Source: JBFWUW01 sp050247075
Lineage (GTDB): Bacteria > Planctomycetota > Planctomycetia > Pirellulales > JBFWUW01
Assembly (NCBI GenBank): GCA_050247075.1
Contig: JBFWUW010000039.1
Location: 1 to 63,868, forward strand
Reading direction: 5' to 3'
DNA length: 63,868 nt
Positions 16,086 to 25,184 of the stretch are shown one piece after another. The notes beneath the pieces were generated by a model. It made no database searches. It saw nothing but the letters and a program-made list of their open reading frames with translations, and was not told where the DNA came from. A program made the position numbers and the translations under genes. Numbering within the stretch: position 1 is the first letter of the stretch; every line of letters starts with the position of its first letter.

Positions 16086-19000
16086 TCACTGCGGATGAGC
16101 AGGCATTAGCCGGAATTCGTCGGCATCTTGAAAGGTGATGGAATTCATCGGCTTGGGGTTATACGCCTTGCCGGGCGCTTCCAGACATAGTTTGGGAGTG
16201 CGAGCGCGGGCGTATTCGCAAAGCTCCTTAACGCTTAGCCAACCATCGTCGTTGGTGTCCCATATGGGAAGCGCCGGGGGATTGGCATTCTTGGGAATAC
16301 GGGCGCGGGTGCCGGTCAAGGCTTCCAGCAATGTTTGTGAAAACAACCCGTGCAGATACCGCGGATGCTCCAGTGACGATTCGTCGGCATCGCAGGCTGG
16401 CAGCACCATCGGTCCCGCACTGAGGCCGGGCCAGTTGCGCAACTGCTGGCGAGAGGATTCCTCACCGGAATGGCAAGAATCCAACAGCAGCAGCGTGCGG
16501 CAAGGCAATCCGCCCAACAGCGACTCGATAGCCGAGTCGTTCAATCCGACTTGGGGATTGATCGAACTCGTGTCTTGGGCCACGAATTTGAAGGCTGATC
16601 CATCGCCACCCAGGCCGTGCCCGGCAAACATGACTACCGCCAGGTCTTCAGGCCCAGCGGCTTGAGAGAGTGCGGCAAACTGTTCGCGGATGTTGGCTTC
16701 GGTGGGATGTTCGGCCGCGGGACGGGCGACTGGGCCGGTCTTGGGGTCGGTCTCAAAGGTGGTAGCTTCCGTCGATGTCAGCGTCGCGAAGTATCCAAGG
16801 CTATAGGCATCTAGCGGCGACTCTTTCCAACGTGGATGGTCGATCGAGGCCGCCAGCGCTTCGCCTAGCCTAATAACGTCGTTATGGGTGTATTGCAACG
16901 TCTGCAAGCCGCCCGACCGCTCGTTCTTCTTCTTCAATTCAGCATTGATCTGCTCCTTACGGAAATCGGTCACGCCGATGCCCAAAAAGTGCAGTTTGCG
17001 GCCACCCGGTTGAAGCTGGCCATCGGGCAGCGTGATGATGGTGTTGCGGGCAATCAGACCATTCTTGGTTTCCACCAACGCCACACCCGTCAAGATGTTA
17101 TGCTTGGCGCGCAATAACCTGGGGTCGATCTTGGCTGAAATCTCTCTTGAGGTTTCGGCAACATCGCCGCGCGGCGTGGCACCAGGTTCGTCAATGCGGC
17201 GACTGTTAACCCACAAGGACACGGAGTGAATCGGTTCGTCGACCGCCCGCGCGGAGAAGGTCGCTTGGGTCGGGTTTGCACCCGCCAGACGAATCTCCAA
17301 TTGCGGAGGCAAGATCAGGTCCAGCGGTTCCTCGGTTTTCTTGCTGGAAATGACGTCGTCGAGCAGCTTGACCGCCGCCTTGTTGTGCAACAGATTCAAG
17401 AACTCCTTGGCCGACCAACGCCAAGGAGCGGGGAAATGGCGGGGTTGATCCATCGAAAGCTTGTTGTCCGCGTTGACGTGGACCTCCATCCGAGGCAAGC
17501 AAGCGGATGAGGCATCGAAACGGCCCTGCGGCGTGGCGATCCACCAGTTGCCATCTTGCTGAGGATAAAACGTCCAAAGTGCTTCGTGATTGACGGGCGT
17601 TTTCGCAGAGAACTTCTCGAATTTGCCGGCCTGCCCTGTGGGGGTCAATCCCTCAAGGTAAACCACGGAACCGGGGGCCGCGCCGACGAGCGCCGATACC
17701 ATGCCGGGTCCTTTGGCCACGGCCACCCCGTCAATCTCCAGCTTGCTAAGAAACTGTCCTTTGCGCAGCCCGCATTGCCAAGCTGGCGTGTTGGAATCGG
17801 GATCGGCCGAGACAAATACATCCTTGCCGTTGGGATGGCCCTGCAGCGGTGCTCCAAATTCACCATGACGGCTGCGTGGAATGGCACCGTCCATGCTCCA
17901 GGCGGAGATCGTGCCATCCTCGGCACCAGACACCAGCCAGCCAGCGTTCTTGGCGAACGCCAGACAATTGACTTTGCCGGAGTGCCCATAAAAGCCGCGG
18001 ATGATCGATTGATCGGCCAACTGCTTGCCGCGGCGAACCTTTTCGGCGTTACTGGACATATTCTTATAGGTATTGAGATTGGCCTTGACCGATGACAGTT
18101 TGCAGACGACCGTTCCCTTGGGATAACCCAACGCCAGCAGGTCATCCTTAATGGCAAAACAAAGCGGCAAATCGCCTGTCAATCGTGGCACGGGGCCCCA
18201 AGGATCGCGCCCCCCTTTCTCGGCCAGAAAAGTCTGTATTCCGTCCGACATGAACTCGCGGGCAGGCGCGGCCGTCTTGGCTTGTGAATTGACAATCTGG
18301 CTGCGGCCGATTAACTGAAACTCGCGTTGTAAGGTGGCCCCTGGTGCTGCTTCTCCCCATGAGAAAGCTACGCGGTCGTTGAGCCTGTCTTTTTCGATCA
18401 ATGCCACCTGGACGATCGGCGCGCCAACGGCGGCGGCCTTTTCGGGGCTGGGAATCGACGCGGCCGGTTCCGCCCGATCGGCACGCCAGAGCTTGATTTG
18501 GTGAGACCAAATGCCCCCCACCTGTTCCACACCAGCCGCGGCCACAAAGGCACCGTCCGGGCTGAGGGTGACAGCCGTTGCGCCCTGGGGCGCGCCGTCC
18601 AACTGCCGCTCGACTTCACCAGAACCGCGGCACAAGACCAACGCCGACTGCCCCAAAATGGCCAGCCGCTGGCCATCGGCCGAGGCCCCCAGATCGAGAG
18701 CGTTGAACGATAAGGTGGCCGTGGAACCACCGCCAGCCAGGATCAGTTCCTTGCCGACGGCCGTCACCCATTGCTCGTTGTTCGCGTTGCCGCGTGTCCA
18801 AGCCATACCGGCGTAGGTTGGGCCAGCGCGGCCCAACGTCTTGGTCTGCGTCTTCTTGGGAGCGGCACCAGTCAGATCCCAAACTTCAACCAGCCAGCCT
18901 TGAGCGTCGGTGCCGCCGACCGCCAGCCGCGCGCCGCGCGAATCGAGTTTAACGCCACGGACAACATCGAGTTTGGTCGGTATGACCATTGTCGTGGCGG

Positions 19001-19634
19001 AAGGCAGCTTGGGAACTTGCCTGGCGCCTTGCGAGACATCCCACACCACCAGGCGCGACTGGCCGCCGTATCCCACGGCTAACCGTTGGCCATCGGCGGA
19101 AAAGTCAACATCGTACACCGCCTGGTCGCCCAGGATCTTGGTCTGGTTGTCGTTATACAGCAGAGTCAGTTGAGAGTCCGGATTGGCCAGATCGACGAGC
19201 TGAACTTGCGGCGTCTTGACCCCCATGCCGCCAAAGGCCAGCAGCGGCTCGCCCCCTGCGCGGTGGAACACGTCGAACCCATAGATGATGCCGCGGATAT
19301 CGCGAAAGATAGGCCAAGAGGTGCGTCCCACCGGCGTCAGCGACATGCGGCCTCCCTGCTGTTGCACCTCCCAGCGGTAGATTTGCTTGTCTTCACCCGC
19401 CGCGTAGAGCCAAAGTTTGCCCGCCGCGCGGTCTTCGCTAAAGGCCAGCCGTTGCACGCGGCCTACTGGAAAGTCGGTCGTCATTTGCAGCAACGGCTGC
19501 GTCCGCTGCAATCGCTGCACGGCGATCGGTTGAGCCGAGGCCTGGACTGGCAGCAACAACCCGCCGATGGCGGCCAACCGAGCCCATGCCATGCCGCAAG
19601 CCATCCGACGGGTAGCGTCTTGTCCTATCGACAT
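16086..19634 (-). CDS. WD40-PDZ-caspase-like (peptidase C14) secreted protein
   Basis: A 1182-residue protein with an N-terminal signal sequence (about 15-35, ending ASAQP). WD40-like blades span about 50-560 (e.g. VYDVDFSADGQRLAVGYGG, GHSGKVNCLAFAKNAGWLVSG). A PDZ-like segment follows (about 605-665, WQCGLRKGQFLSKLEIDG), then a beta-rich linker. The C-terminal caspase fold (about 895-1182) starts at KLHFLGIGVTDF. The His-Cys dyad is H1006 (FAGHGLGG) and C1054 (LDSCHSG). Near the end DTNDDGWLSVKE is a canonical EF-hand loop, suggesting Ca2+ dependence as in metacaspases. Likely a periplasmic protease with a protein-binding propeller; substrate unknown. Confidence 0.88.
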   Translation of the reverse strand: MSIGQDATRRMACGMAWARLAAIGGLLLPVQASAQPIAVQRLQRTQPLLQMTTDFPVGRVQRLAFSEDRAAGKLWLYAAGEDKQIYRWEVQQQGGRMSLTPVGRTSWPIFRDIRGIIYGFDVFHRAGGEPLLAFGGMGVKTPQVQLVDLANPDSQLTLLYNDNQTKILGDQAVYDVDFSADGQRLAVGYGGQSRLVVWDVSQGARQVPKLPSATTMVIPTKLDVVRGVKLDSRGARLAVGGTDAQGWLVEVWDLTGAAPKKTQTKTLGRAGPTYAGMAWTRGNANNEQWVTAVGKELILAGGGSTATLSFNALDLGASADGQRLAILGQSALVLCRGSGEVERQLDGAPQGATAVTLSPDGAFVAAAGVEQVGGIWSHQIKLWRADRAEPAASIPSPEKAAAVGAPIVQVALIEKDRLNDRVAFSWGEAAPGATLQREFQLIGRSQIVNSQAKTAAPAREFMSDGIQTFLAEKGGRDPWGPVPRLTGDLPLCFAIKDDLLALGYPKGTVVCKLSSVKANLNTYKNMSSNAEKVRRGKQLADQSIIRGFYGHSGKVNCLAFAKNAGWLVSGAEDGTISAWSMDGAIPRSRHGEFGAPLQGHPNGKDVFVSADPDSNTPAWQCGLRKGQFLSKLEIDGVAVAKGPGMVSALVGAAPGSVVYLEGLTPTGQAGKFEKFSAKTPVNHEALWTFYPQQDGNWWIATPQGRFDASSACLPRMEVHVNADNKLSMDQPRHFPAPWRWSAKEFLNLLHNKAAVKLLDDVISSKKTEEPLDLILPPQLEIRLAGANPTQATFSARAVDEPIHSVSLWVNSRRIDEPGATPRGDVAETSREISAKIDPRLLRAKHNILTGVALVETKNGLIARNTIITLPDGQLQPGGRKLHFLGIGVTDFRKEQINAELKKKNERSGGLQTLQYTHNDVIRLGEALAASIDHPRWKESPLDAYSLGYFATLTSTEATTFETDPKTGPVARPAAEHPTEANIREQFAALSQAAGPEDLAVVMFAGHGLGGDGSAFKFVAQDTSSINPQVGLNDSAIESLLGGLPCRTLLLLDSCHSGEESSRQQLRNWPGLSAGPMVLPACDADESSLEHPRYLHGLFSQTLLEALTGTRARIPKNANPPALPIWDTNDDGWLSVKELCEYARARTPKLCLEAPGKAYNPKPMNSITFQDADEFRLMPAHPQ

Positions 19635-19905
19635 GTGGCTGCTCCTTCGTAATCAGGCTCGCCGCCACCCGCTTTGCTGGTGCGCGGCAAGTTAAGATGA
19701 CTGGGATCCTACGCTACTAACGTGCTTCAACCATTGAAGATAAGCGCGCGGGGCAACTCACGCAAATGAAAACGCGGCAGCCAGCAACGCTAGCCTTGCC
19801 GGACCTGCCAGGAACGCTCTAGGACCGCCCGTCCCGTTGCGTGTAACATTCGCGATTGTCCACGGGCGCGTTCTCGTTTTGACGTTATTTTCAGGAAGGT
19901 CCGCC

Positions 19906-22900
19906 ATGTCTACGGTTTCCCGCCGGTCCTTTTACGACAGCGACGATTCCGACGATCTCGAAGCGCCCCGCCCGCGCCGTCGACCGCGGTGGTTGGTGTG
20001 GGGGGGCATTGGGCTGGTGGTGGCGGTTTGGGCCTTGCCGATGATCGTGGCCAAGACCTCCCTGTTGAACTCGCTGGCCCGTTCTTTCACGGCCGATTTG
20101 CGGGGCGATATCAGCATCGGCAGCGCTTCGTTGGGTTGGTTTTCTGGCATTGCCGTGCGCGATGTGGAAGTCCGCGACTACGAAGGCCAAAGCGTCGTCC
20201 GCCTGCCCGCCGTCACGCTGGACCGCACTTTGTGGAACTTGTTGTGGAACCGTCGACAGTTAGGAACTCTGCGATTGGAGCAGCCCGAGGCGTTCATTGT
20301 AATGACGCCCGACGGCACGAATATTGAGGAAGTCTTTGAAAAATGGCTGCGCCGCCCCGATGGTTCGCTCTCTTGCCCCGCCCTGGCCGTGGAGATTGTT
20401 GACGGTTTTGCCATCATCACCGACACAGCCGCCGATACCGAGTGGCGCGTGGAGCAAGCCAACGCCACGCTGCGGTTGGCCCGTGACTGGTCCGAGCCGA
20501 TGCTGTTGGACCTGGCGGCGGCCATACCCGGCGACCGAAGCGAGGGGCATTTCTCGGCCAAGGTGGACCTGGTGCGTGTCGGTAATGAAGGTGGTCCCCC
20601 CACCTCTTCCGGCCGTGTCGAATTGACAGCCGAGGCCTTGCCGCTGGAACTGAGCCAGGCGTTGTGCCAGCGATTGTCGCCTGGATTGCAACTGTCGGGC
20701 AGCTTGTCGGCCGGTGCCACGTTGGAGTGGAACACGCCCGAGGGTGCGCCGCTGGAAGCGACATTGGATGGCCAGCTAAGCGGGGAGCGCTTACGTCTGG
20801 CCGCACCGCAACTGCACGGCGACCGTCTGAGGCTGGCCCGTTGGCGGCTTCCCTGCCAATTGCGTTTTCGCGATGGAATGCTGACCGTGGACAACCTGGC
20901 GCTCGATTGCGACTTGGGCAAGTCCGAGTTGCAAGGGCCGATCGCCATTCCCGTGGAAGCGTTGTCCCCCAGCCGGCTGATGGCGACGCTGGTCCGCGAG
21001 GATTACCACGCTGAAGCGCACGTCGATCTGGCGAAGCTGGCCGAACAACTGCCCGACACGCTGCGGATTCGCGAAGGGACGCAAGTCACCGCCGGCAAAC
21101 TCGATATCTCACTATCGCGGAAGACCACCCGCGACGATTCGACCTGGGACGCCACGATCAACATGGATGGCCTGGCGGCGGTGAACAACGGCCAGCGGAT
21201 TGAATGGCGTGATCCGGTGGCATTTACGTTGTTGGCGCGCGACGGGCAAAACGGCCCGACGATCGAGAAATGCACCTGCCGGTCGAGTTTCTTGGATGGC
21301 GAGGCGGCCGGCACGTTCGACCAGTTGACGGTTTCGGCCACGTACAACCTTAACGAGTTGGCGGCACAGCTTGACCAATTCATCGATATGTCTCAATTGG
21401 AACTCAAAGGTGAAGGCTGGACCCACGTCAAATGGAACCGCGCCAAGAACGGTGCCTTTCAATTGCACAGCGAGTTTCAAGTGCGCGACCTGGTCTTGGC
21501 CCAAACTGGCCGCTTGCCTTGGACCGAGCAAAGCCTGTCGATTGAGGCCGATGTCACCGGCCTGAGCGAGGGGCGCTCAATCCAGCGCGTGGACAAGGCG
21601 ACCATCGACCTCAAGAGCGGCAGCGACACGGCCCAGGTCAAACTGGCGCAAGCTCTGAATAGTATCTCGTCCGACAGTGTCTGGCCCTTGGAGATTGACG
21701 CGCAGGGACAGTTGGCCACCTGGCTTCCCCGTTTGGAGCCGCTCACGGGGCCGCTTCCCGGTTTGACGATATCCGGCCAGGCGACCGTGGCTGGCATGGT
21801 CACGGCCACCTCCCAGGAGGTTCGCTTTGACGATACCACGCTGGTGGCCCAGCGGTTGCAGTTGGAAGGGGAGACCTTTCTGATCGAGGAACCCAAACTG
21901 GACGTGTCGCTGGCCGGGCAGTTCCACCGCCAGCGGAGGCAGCTCACGCTGGCGCAGGCGGATCTCAAGGCCCAATCGCTGGCCGCTAGCGCCCGCGACT
22001 TGCAATGCATTTTTACCGACGTGGGACCGGCCGATCTGCAAGGGCAAGTCAGTTTTTCCGCCGATCTGATGCGGGTCTCCCGCTGGTTTGAAGATCCCGA
22101 TCGGCCGTCGCCGCGACAGCTTGCCGGCGAAATCCAGGGCCGCATGGATCTCATCCCCGACGGCCGCGCTACCAGCGCCAAGTTCGATGCGCTGATCGAA
22201 GGCTTGGGAGTCGCCGACGAACGAGACTGGCTGTGGCGCGAGCAGTCGGTCGAGATCATCGGGAAAGGCCGCTACGAGCCGACGCAACAACGGTTGGAAA
22301 TAGCCCGGCTGGCCGTAACGGGTGACATGCTGCGTCTGGAGTCGTCGGGCCAGATGTCCGACCTTTCCAACCGCCGCGATTACGAACTGCGGGGCAACAT
22401 CGACTGCGACATGCAGCGGTTGGCGGTCGTGCTGGAACCTTACATCGGCAGCGGTGTGAAGATCGTGGCCGACCGCGAACCGCGGGCATTCTCCATTTCT
22501 GGCTCGCTGGCCGATCCGCTGACAACGTTGTTGGCCGATGCCGGCCTGGCTTGGACCGGTGCCGACTTGTATGGCTTTCCGGTTGGTCCCGCCGAGTTGC
22601 GAGGAAAGTTTGCCGATGGCCTGCTGGAGATTCAACCGATTGACGTCACGGTTAGCGATGGCCGCTTGACGACGGCTCCCACGATCCGCCTTCTGCCGCA
22701 GCCTCGCCTGGCCCAGATCGACAAAGGCCCAGTGCTGACGAAGGTGCGGATTACGCCGCAAATGTGTTCCCGCGGGATGAAGTTCGTGTTGCCGATCCTG
22801 GCGGACGCGGCCAAGGCCGAGGGAACGTTTTCGGTCGATCTGGATGACAGCCAGATTCCGCTGGGGAACAAGCAACTGGGCGAACTCGGCCCGGCCGACG

Positions 22901-23406
22901 CCGATATCTCGGGCCAGGTCACGATCAACAACGTGGAGATTGAAGCCGGGCCGCTGGTCAACGAGTTGCTGGTGCTGATCGACGGCGTTCGCAGCGTGGC
23001 CACGGGCAAACCTCGCAAAGCACAAAACGGCAAGCTGCCGCCAGCCAAACTTCGCAAAGAGTCGGTCGTACCGTTCCGCATGGTCCAGGGGCGGGTTTAC
23101 CATCGCGATTTGATCTTGGATTTCGATGATGTGACGATCAAGACCTATGGGTCGGTCGGGCTCGACCAGTCGCTGGCGTTGATGGTGGAGTTTCCCATCC
23201 CGGAAAAGTGGGCCACCGCCGGCCCCTTGCGACAAGCGCTCAGCGGCAAGACTGTCAGCGTGCCATTTTCCGGAACGCTTCGGCAGCCCAAGTTCGACAT
23301 CGAGTCGGCCATCGGCAAGCTGACTACCGACGCTCTCAAAGCGGGCCTGGAAGGCAACATCCTGGAAGGCGTTCGCGGCGGGCTCAAGGGATTGTTCAAC
23401 AAGTAA
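19906..23406 (+). CDS. AsmA-like inner-membrane-anchored protein
   Basis: An 1166-residue protein; ATG 19906 is chosen for the AGGAAGG just upstream. A basic N-terminus (PRPRRRPRW) is followed by one membrane helix (about 29-47) and a long beta-strand-rich periplasmic region (LRGDISIGSASLGWFSGIAV; many D/G-flanked strands), as in AsmA/TamB-type proteins. The C-terminal AsmA-like part reads YGSVGLDQSLALMVEFPIP, then SGKTVSVPFSGTLRQPKFDI. Such bridge-like proteins move or tether lipids between membranes. It is transcribed divergently from the caspase protein gene (271-base shared spacer). Confidence 0.75.
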   Translation: MSTVSRRSFYDSDDSDDLEAPRPRRRPRWLVWGGIGLVVAVWALPMIVAKTSLLNSLARSFTADLRGDISIGSASLGWFSGIAVRDVEVRDYEGQSVVRLPAVTLDRTLWNLLWNRRQLGTLRLEQPEAFIVMTPDGTNIEEVFEKWLRRPDGSLSCPALAVEIVDGFAIITDTAADTEWRVEQANATLRLARDWSEPMLLDLAAAIPGDRSEGHFSAKVDLVRVGNEGGPPTSSGRVELTAEALPLELSQALCQRLSPGLQLSGSLSAGATLEWNTPEGAPLEATLDGQLSGERLRLAAPQLHGDRLRLARWRLPCQLRFRDGMLTVDNLALDCDLGKSELQGPIAIPVEALSPSRLMATLVREDYHAEAHVDLAKLAEQLPDTLRIREGTQVTAGKLDISLSRKTTRDDSTWDATINMDGLAAVNNGQRIEWRDPVAFTLLARDGQNGPTIEKCTCRSSFLDGEAAGTFDQLTVSATYNLNELAAQLDQFIDMSQLELKGEGWTHVKWNRAKNGAFQLHSEFQVRDLVLAQTGRLPWTEQSLSIEADVTGLSEGRSIQRVDKATIDLKSGSDTAQVKLAQALNSISSDSVWPLEIDAQGQLATWLPRLEPLTGPLPGLTISGQATVAGMVTATSQEVRFDDTTLVAQRLQLEGETFLIEEPKLDVSLAGQFHRQRRQLTLAQADLKAQSLAASARDLQCIFTDVGPADLQGQVSFSADLMRVSRWFEDPDRPSPRQLAGEIQGRMDLIPDGRATSAKFDALIEGLGVADERDWLWREQSVEIIGKGRYEPTQQRLEIARLAVTGDMLRLESSGQMSDLSNRRDYELRGNIDCDMQRLAVVLEPYIGSGVKIVADREPRAFSISGSLADPLTTLLADAGLAWTGADLYGFPVGPAELRGKFADGLLEIQPIDVTVSDGRLTTAPTIRLLPQPRLAQIDKGPVLTKVRITPQMCSRGMKFVLPILADAAKAEGTFSVDLDDSQIPLGNKQLGELGPADADISGQVTINNVEIEAGPLVNELLVLIDGVRSVATGKPRKAQNGKLPPAKLRKESVVPFRMVQGRVYHRDLILDFDDVTIKTYGSVGLDQSLALMVEFPIPEKWATAGPLRQALSGKTVSVPFSGTLRQPKFDIESAIGKLTTDALKAGLEGNILEGVRGGLKGLFNK

Positions 23407-23412
23407 CTGGCT

Positions 23413-23905
23413 TTACCTGTTCCATTATTGCCGTGTTTTGGGGGGGTGTGGTTCAGGTTTGCGTCGCCGCAAAGCGCCTACTTTGCCGGCTTGATACGCG
23501 AGCAGTTTTTCATCGCGCATTGAAGGCCCGAGGCAAAAGGGAGTATCGAACACAGTGCAAGCGGCAAGGCAGAAGCCATGCCGCTACGGGGCCGCCGAAT
23601 CGGCGTTACCTGTTCCATTATTGCCGTGTTTTGGGGGGTTGTGGTTCAGGTTTGCGTCGCCGCAAAGCGCCTACTTTGCCGGCTTGATGCGCGAGTGGCT
23701 GCTACTTCTTACGCGGGGTTGCTGGGCCTGGATCCTCGATGGTGGCGGTAAGCTTGCAGGCTTCCCGTTCCACGTTACCTGCACCATTTCACGGTGTGGT
23801 GCAGGCAACAAAGGGGCGCTTGTCCACAAAATCGCGGGTTTTTTCGTCCGCACGGCGGCGTTAACTGTTCCAACACGGGGTGTGGTGCAGGTCGCGAGTG
23901 CCGCC
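23413..23905. repeat. 193-bp tandem array, inverted relative to the window-start array
   Basis: The boundary motif TTACCTGTTCCATTATTGCC starts at 23413 and 23606 (193 bases apart), with degenerate copies at 23775 and 23861. It is the reverse complement of the motif at 190-227 (and of its variants at 1-38 and 379-416). Inner sequences (GCCGCAAAG.. and TTTGCCGGCTTGAT) also match the first array. Units decay in length and identity to the right. Confidence 0.85.
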
Positions 23906-24206
23906 TTTCGGTGCCAACAGGCCCAGCGCGCACCACCATCACCCCGCGTGGCAACCGCGTTTCAAAAATATAGACAGGCCCCGTGGCACGTACTGGACGG
24001 CGGAGGAAGCGCCGACATGGACGTCGCTCCCAAGTTTGCCGAGCAGCCGGCAACGGTAGCCGAAATAAGTGACTCGCCCGATCGAACGCCCGCCACGGCC
24101 ATGCTGTTCGAGCACGCGGCGGACGCTGACACTTGGGCGGCTTGGGGCTTCGCGCCCGCTGGACGTGCAAAGGCCACGTCGGCGCGCGAAGCCGGTTGCC
24201 GACAAT

Positions 24207-24263
24207 TGTAGGTGTTATATTTATTTTGTAAATAGTAAAAACTGTTATTTTATATTATTGTTA
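24207..24263. other. AT-rich island
   Basis: About 57 bases of almost only A and T in a GC-rich genome. Nothing coding; it could be a promoter region, a DNA-bending site or the scar of an inserted element. Confidence 0.5.
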
Positions 24264-24427
24264 GGGTCGAGGAAAGCCAAGTCGCCGAAGCGAGGGCATT
24301 CGATACGCGTCCCGACAGGCAGGCAAGGCACTATCTTCCGTTGTCTGTTGAAGTCCGCGGACATTTGAAGATATTACGTTGCCAGCGGGTTGAATGCGGG
24401 CCGCTAATCTTGCGAGTCTTGGTGAGA

Positions 24428-24548
24428 ACCACGAATCGAACGAATCTAACGAATTAGGATTTAACGGTACGAATTATTTCTAGCAGCCGTCTCTTTCTGT
24501 TTCAGAAGCAGTTTTCCACTCGGGCAATTCATTCGATGGATTCGTGGT
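24428..24548. repeat. MITE-like element with terminal inverted repeats (copy A)
   Basis: ACCACGAATC (24428-24437) and its exact reverse complement GATTCGTGGT (24539-24548) bound 121 bases. The 30 bases at the left end closely match copy B at 54313, while the interiors differ. No transposase inside. Confidence 0.65.
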
Positions 24549-24882
24549 TCTGCCCATGGCGGCAGTGCGATCCCGCCGTCTTCGGCCGCGGCGCGCAATC
24601 CGGACTGACCATGCGGCGTTTTTCGCGGCCTCGGCCCCCTCGCATGGAACGCCGATTGTCGCCGTCCGAGAACGCCGATTGAATTAGTGACGACCATCGT
24701 CGCGTTTCGCTCTGCGAAACGGCGCCGGCTGCAAGAGAAAAAGAGCGACGCGGGCAGGGTGGCCCTGCTAACGAAAACCGCCAGATCGATCTTGAAAGAT
24801 GATGCGCTGTCCCGCCTTCCACCCGACGCCTTTTCGCGGAACGAAAAGCGGCACTAATTGATTCGACGTCCGAAAGGGATAA

Positions 24883-25007
24883 GGAACCGTAACGCTCGGT
24901 TCCCGTGGCCCGAAAGGCCACACAACGGAATTTCTTCGCGGTTGCCCCTGGGTTTCGTGGCGTTGCCACTCAACCCAGGGCTAGAATCCTTCAGCCCTAC
25001 AGGCTGA
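24883..25007. ncRNA. Candidate structured element: four consecutive hairpins
   Basis: H1: GGAACC 24883-24888 with GGTTCC 24898-24903. H2: GTGGCC 24905-24910 with GGCCAC 24916-24921, CGAAA loop. H3: CCCTGGGTT 24946-24954 with AACCCAGGG 24972-24980, enclosing GTGGC/GCCAC (24957-24961 with 24965-24969) and a GTT loop. H4: TCAGCC 24991-24996 with GGCTGA 25002-25007. No coding signal. It may be a noncoding RNA, a structured leader of the DUF1501 gene, or a repeat element; only the pairing is directly seen. Confidence 0.45.
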
Positions 25008-25184
25008 GATGCTTCAATAGTACGATCTACGTCCCGAGACGGCTCCTACAGCCAAGTGAGGGCCGCACCTCCTTTGGATTTCAAACTCGTTGCTGCTAGA
25101 CTGGTTGTTGGAGGTTTGTCGCGGTTGTACGGCGATGGAACTATCTTTCAAAACCAGTAACTGGTTGGACCAGGAGCGACCTTG

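Larger units (their letters stand above)
23407..25184. other. 1.8-kb gene-free repeat region
   Basis: No convincing gene on either strand; open frames here have repeat-like composition and no start signals. From left to right it holds: tandem repeat array (23413 to about 23905), an AT-rich island (24207-24263), a MITE-like element (24428-24548) and four consecutive hairpins (24883-25007) upstream of the DUF1501 gene. Confidence 0.7.

Noticed and set aside
23555..24211. 219-codon plus-strand frame in the repeat region
   Set aside because: The translation is Arg/Ala/Pro-rich with no start signal and spans the tandem-repeat units; not a gene.
24529..24969. 146-codon minus-strand frame with Arg-rich translation
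   Set aside because: It overlaps a MITE-like end and hairpin elements and has no ribosome-binding site or family motif.
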